This document shows positions 63,897 to 64,000 of a stretch of DNA of 64,000 bases, piece after piece. Source of the DNA: Streptomyces sp. NBC_00224. Its GTDB lineage: Bacteria > Actinomycetota > Actinomycetes > Streptomycetales > Streptomycetaceae. Under the pieces are notes generated by a model. The model had not been told where the DNA came from. It saw only the letters and a list, made by a program, of their open reading frames with translations, and did no database searches. The stretch lies in the NCBI RefSeq assembly GCF_041435195.1, contig NZ_CP108106.1, forward strand, positions 372,001 through 436,000, written 5' to 3'. Numbering within the stretch: the first letter of the stretch is position 1; the number at the start of each line of letters is the position of its first letter. Both the position numbers and the translations under genes were made by a program.

Positions 63897-64000
63897 TGCG
63901 ACCCCCCACACGCATGCCGTCCCGTCCCCGCAACCCCTACGACGAACTGGCGGCACTTGCCGACCCCGACCCCGATCTGGACCCCGCGCCCCGGCCCCGG
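63897..64000 (+). CDS. Partial CDS running off the window
   Basis: ATG 63897 with GAATGAGG upstream: MRPPTRMPSRPRNPYDELAA, LADPDPDLDPAPRPR. The Pro/Asp-rich disordered N-terminus of an unidentified protein; 3' end outside the window. Confidence 0.45.

Noticed and set aside
63500-64000. Possible linear-replicon telomere at the right edge
   Set aside because: No densely packed palindromes or tap/tpg genes are visible; the sequence looks like ordinary GC-rich coding DNA.

Overview
The window looks like accessory DNA from a Streptomyces or close relative. The evidence is very high GC, codon use dominated by third-position G/C, GTG and TTG starts behind GGAGG-type ribosome sites, Sec and Tat exported enzymes, and Streptomyces-type families (AbiEi/AbiEii, DUF4239, class IV lanthipeptide synthetase, SpoIIE phosphatase, a chaplin-like peptide). 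There are no rRNA, tRNA, ribosomal or other core genes. Remnants of at least eight transposase families are mixed with broken genes, which fits a chromosome arm, a linear plasmid or an integrated island. No telomere or replication origin is visible.

Layout. 1-6 kb: decayed type IV toxin-antitoxin pair, an ASCH protein, an IS630 element with perfect 45-bp ends, and a P-loop kinase. 6-14 kb: a candidate secreted papain-like effector with an LQRAAGN leader, a small HTH protein, a 960-aa secreted protein, then an orphan barstar and an orphan SMI1/KNR4 protein. 15-24.5 kb: secreted lipase, macrodomain protein, winged-helix protein, M4 metalloprotease, LysR regulator, SpoIIE phosphatase and DinB protein. 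25.5-29.6 kb: an intact class IV lanthipeptide locus (LanL, a 38-aa precursor, a luciferase-like oxidoreductase). 31-32.8 kb: a second candidate RiPP locus, made of an M50 peptidase with a PqqD-like N-terminus and an 83-aa acidic precursor ending in a Met/Pro/Gly repeat. 33-40 kb: IS256, a chaplin-like peptide, IS1182 and a collagenase. 40-50 kb: fragments, DoxX, a decayed cupin/LysR pair, an IS5-family transposase, a VOC protein, a Tat-exported phospholipase C, and Tn3 and DUF4239 fragments. 50-57 kb: lipoprotein esterase, GNAT enzyme, and two tandem secreted beta-helix paralogues. 57-64 kb: an apparently intact IS605-type TnpA/TnpB element, a serine hydrolase operon behind paired palindromic operators, and frameshifted genes of unknown function.

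How the genes work together. Much of the intact content is secretory (lipase, M4 and M9 proteases, phospholipase C, esterase, beta-helix proteins) or concerns peptide natural products. The two RiPP loci are only 1.5 kb apart and are the most promising biology here. Regulators sit beside likely targets (LysR/M4 protease, HTH/serine hydrolase). Toxin-antitoxin and immunity genes mostly lack partners, as expected in a region that gains and loses cassettes. Assignments rest on reading the translated sequence; no database search was run. Several single-base frame breaks could be sequencing errors.
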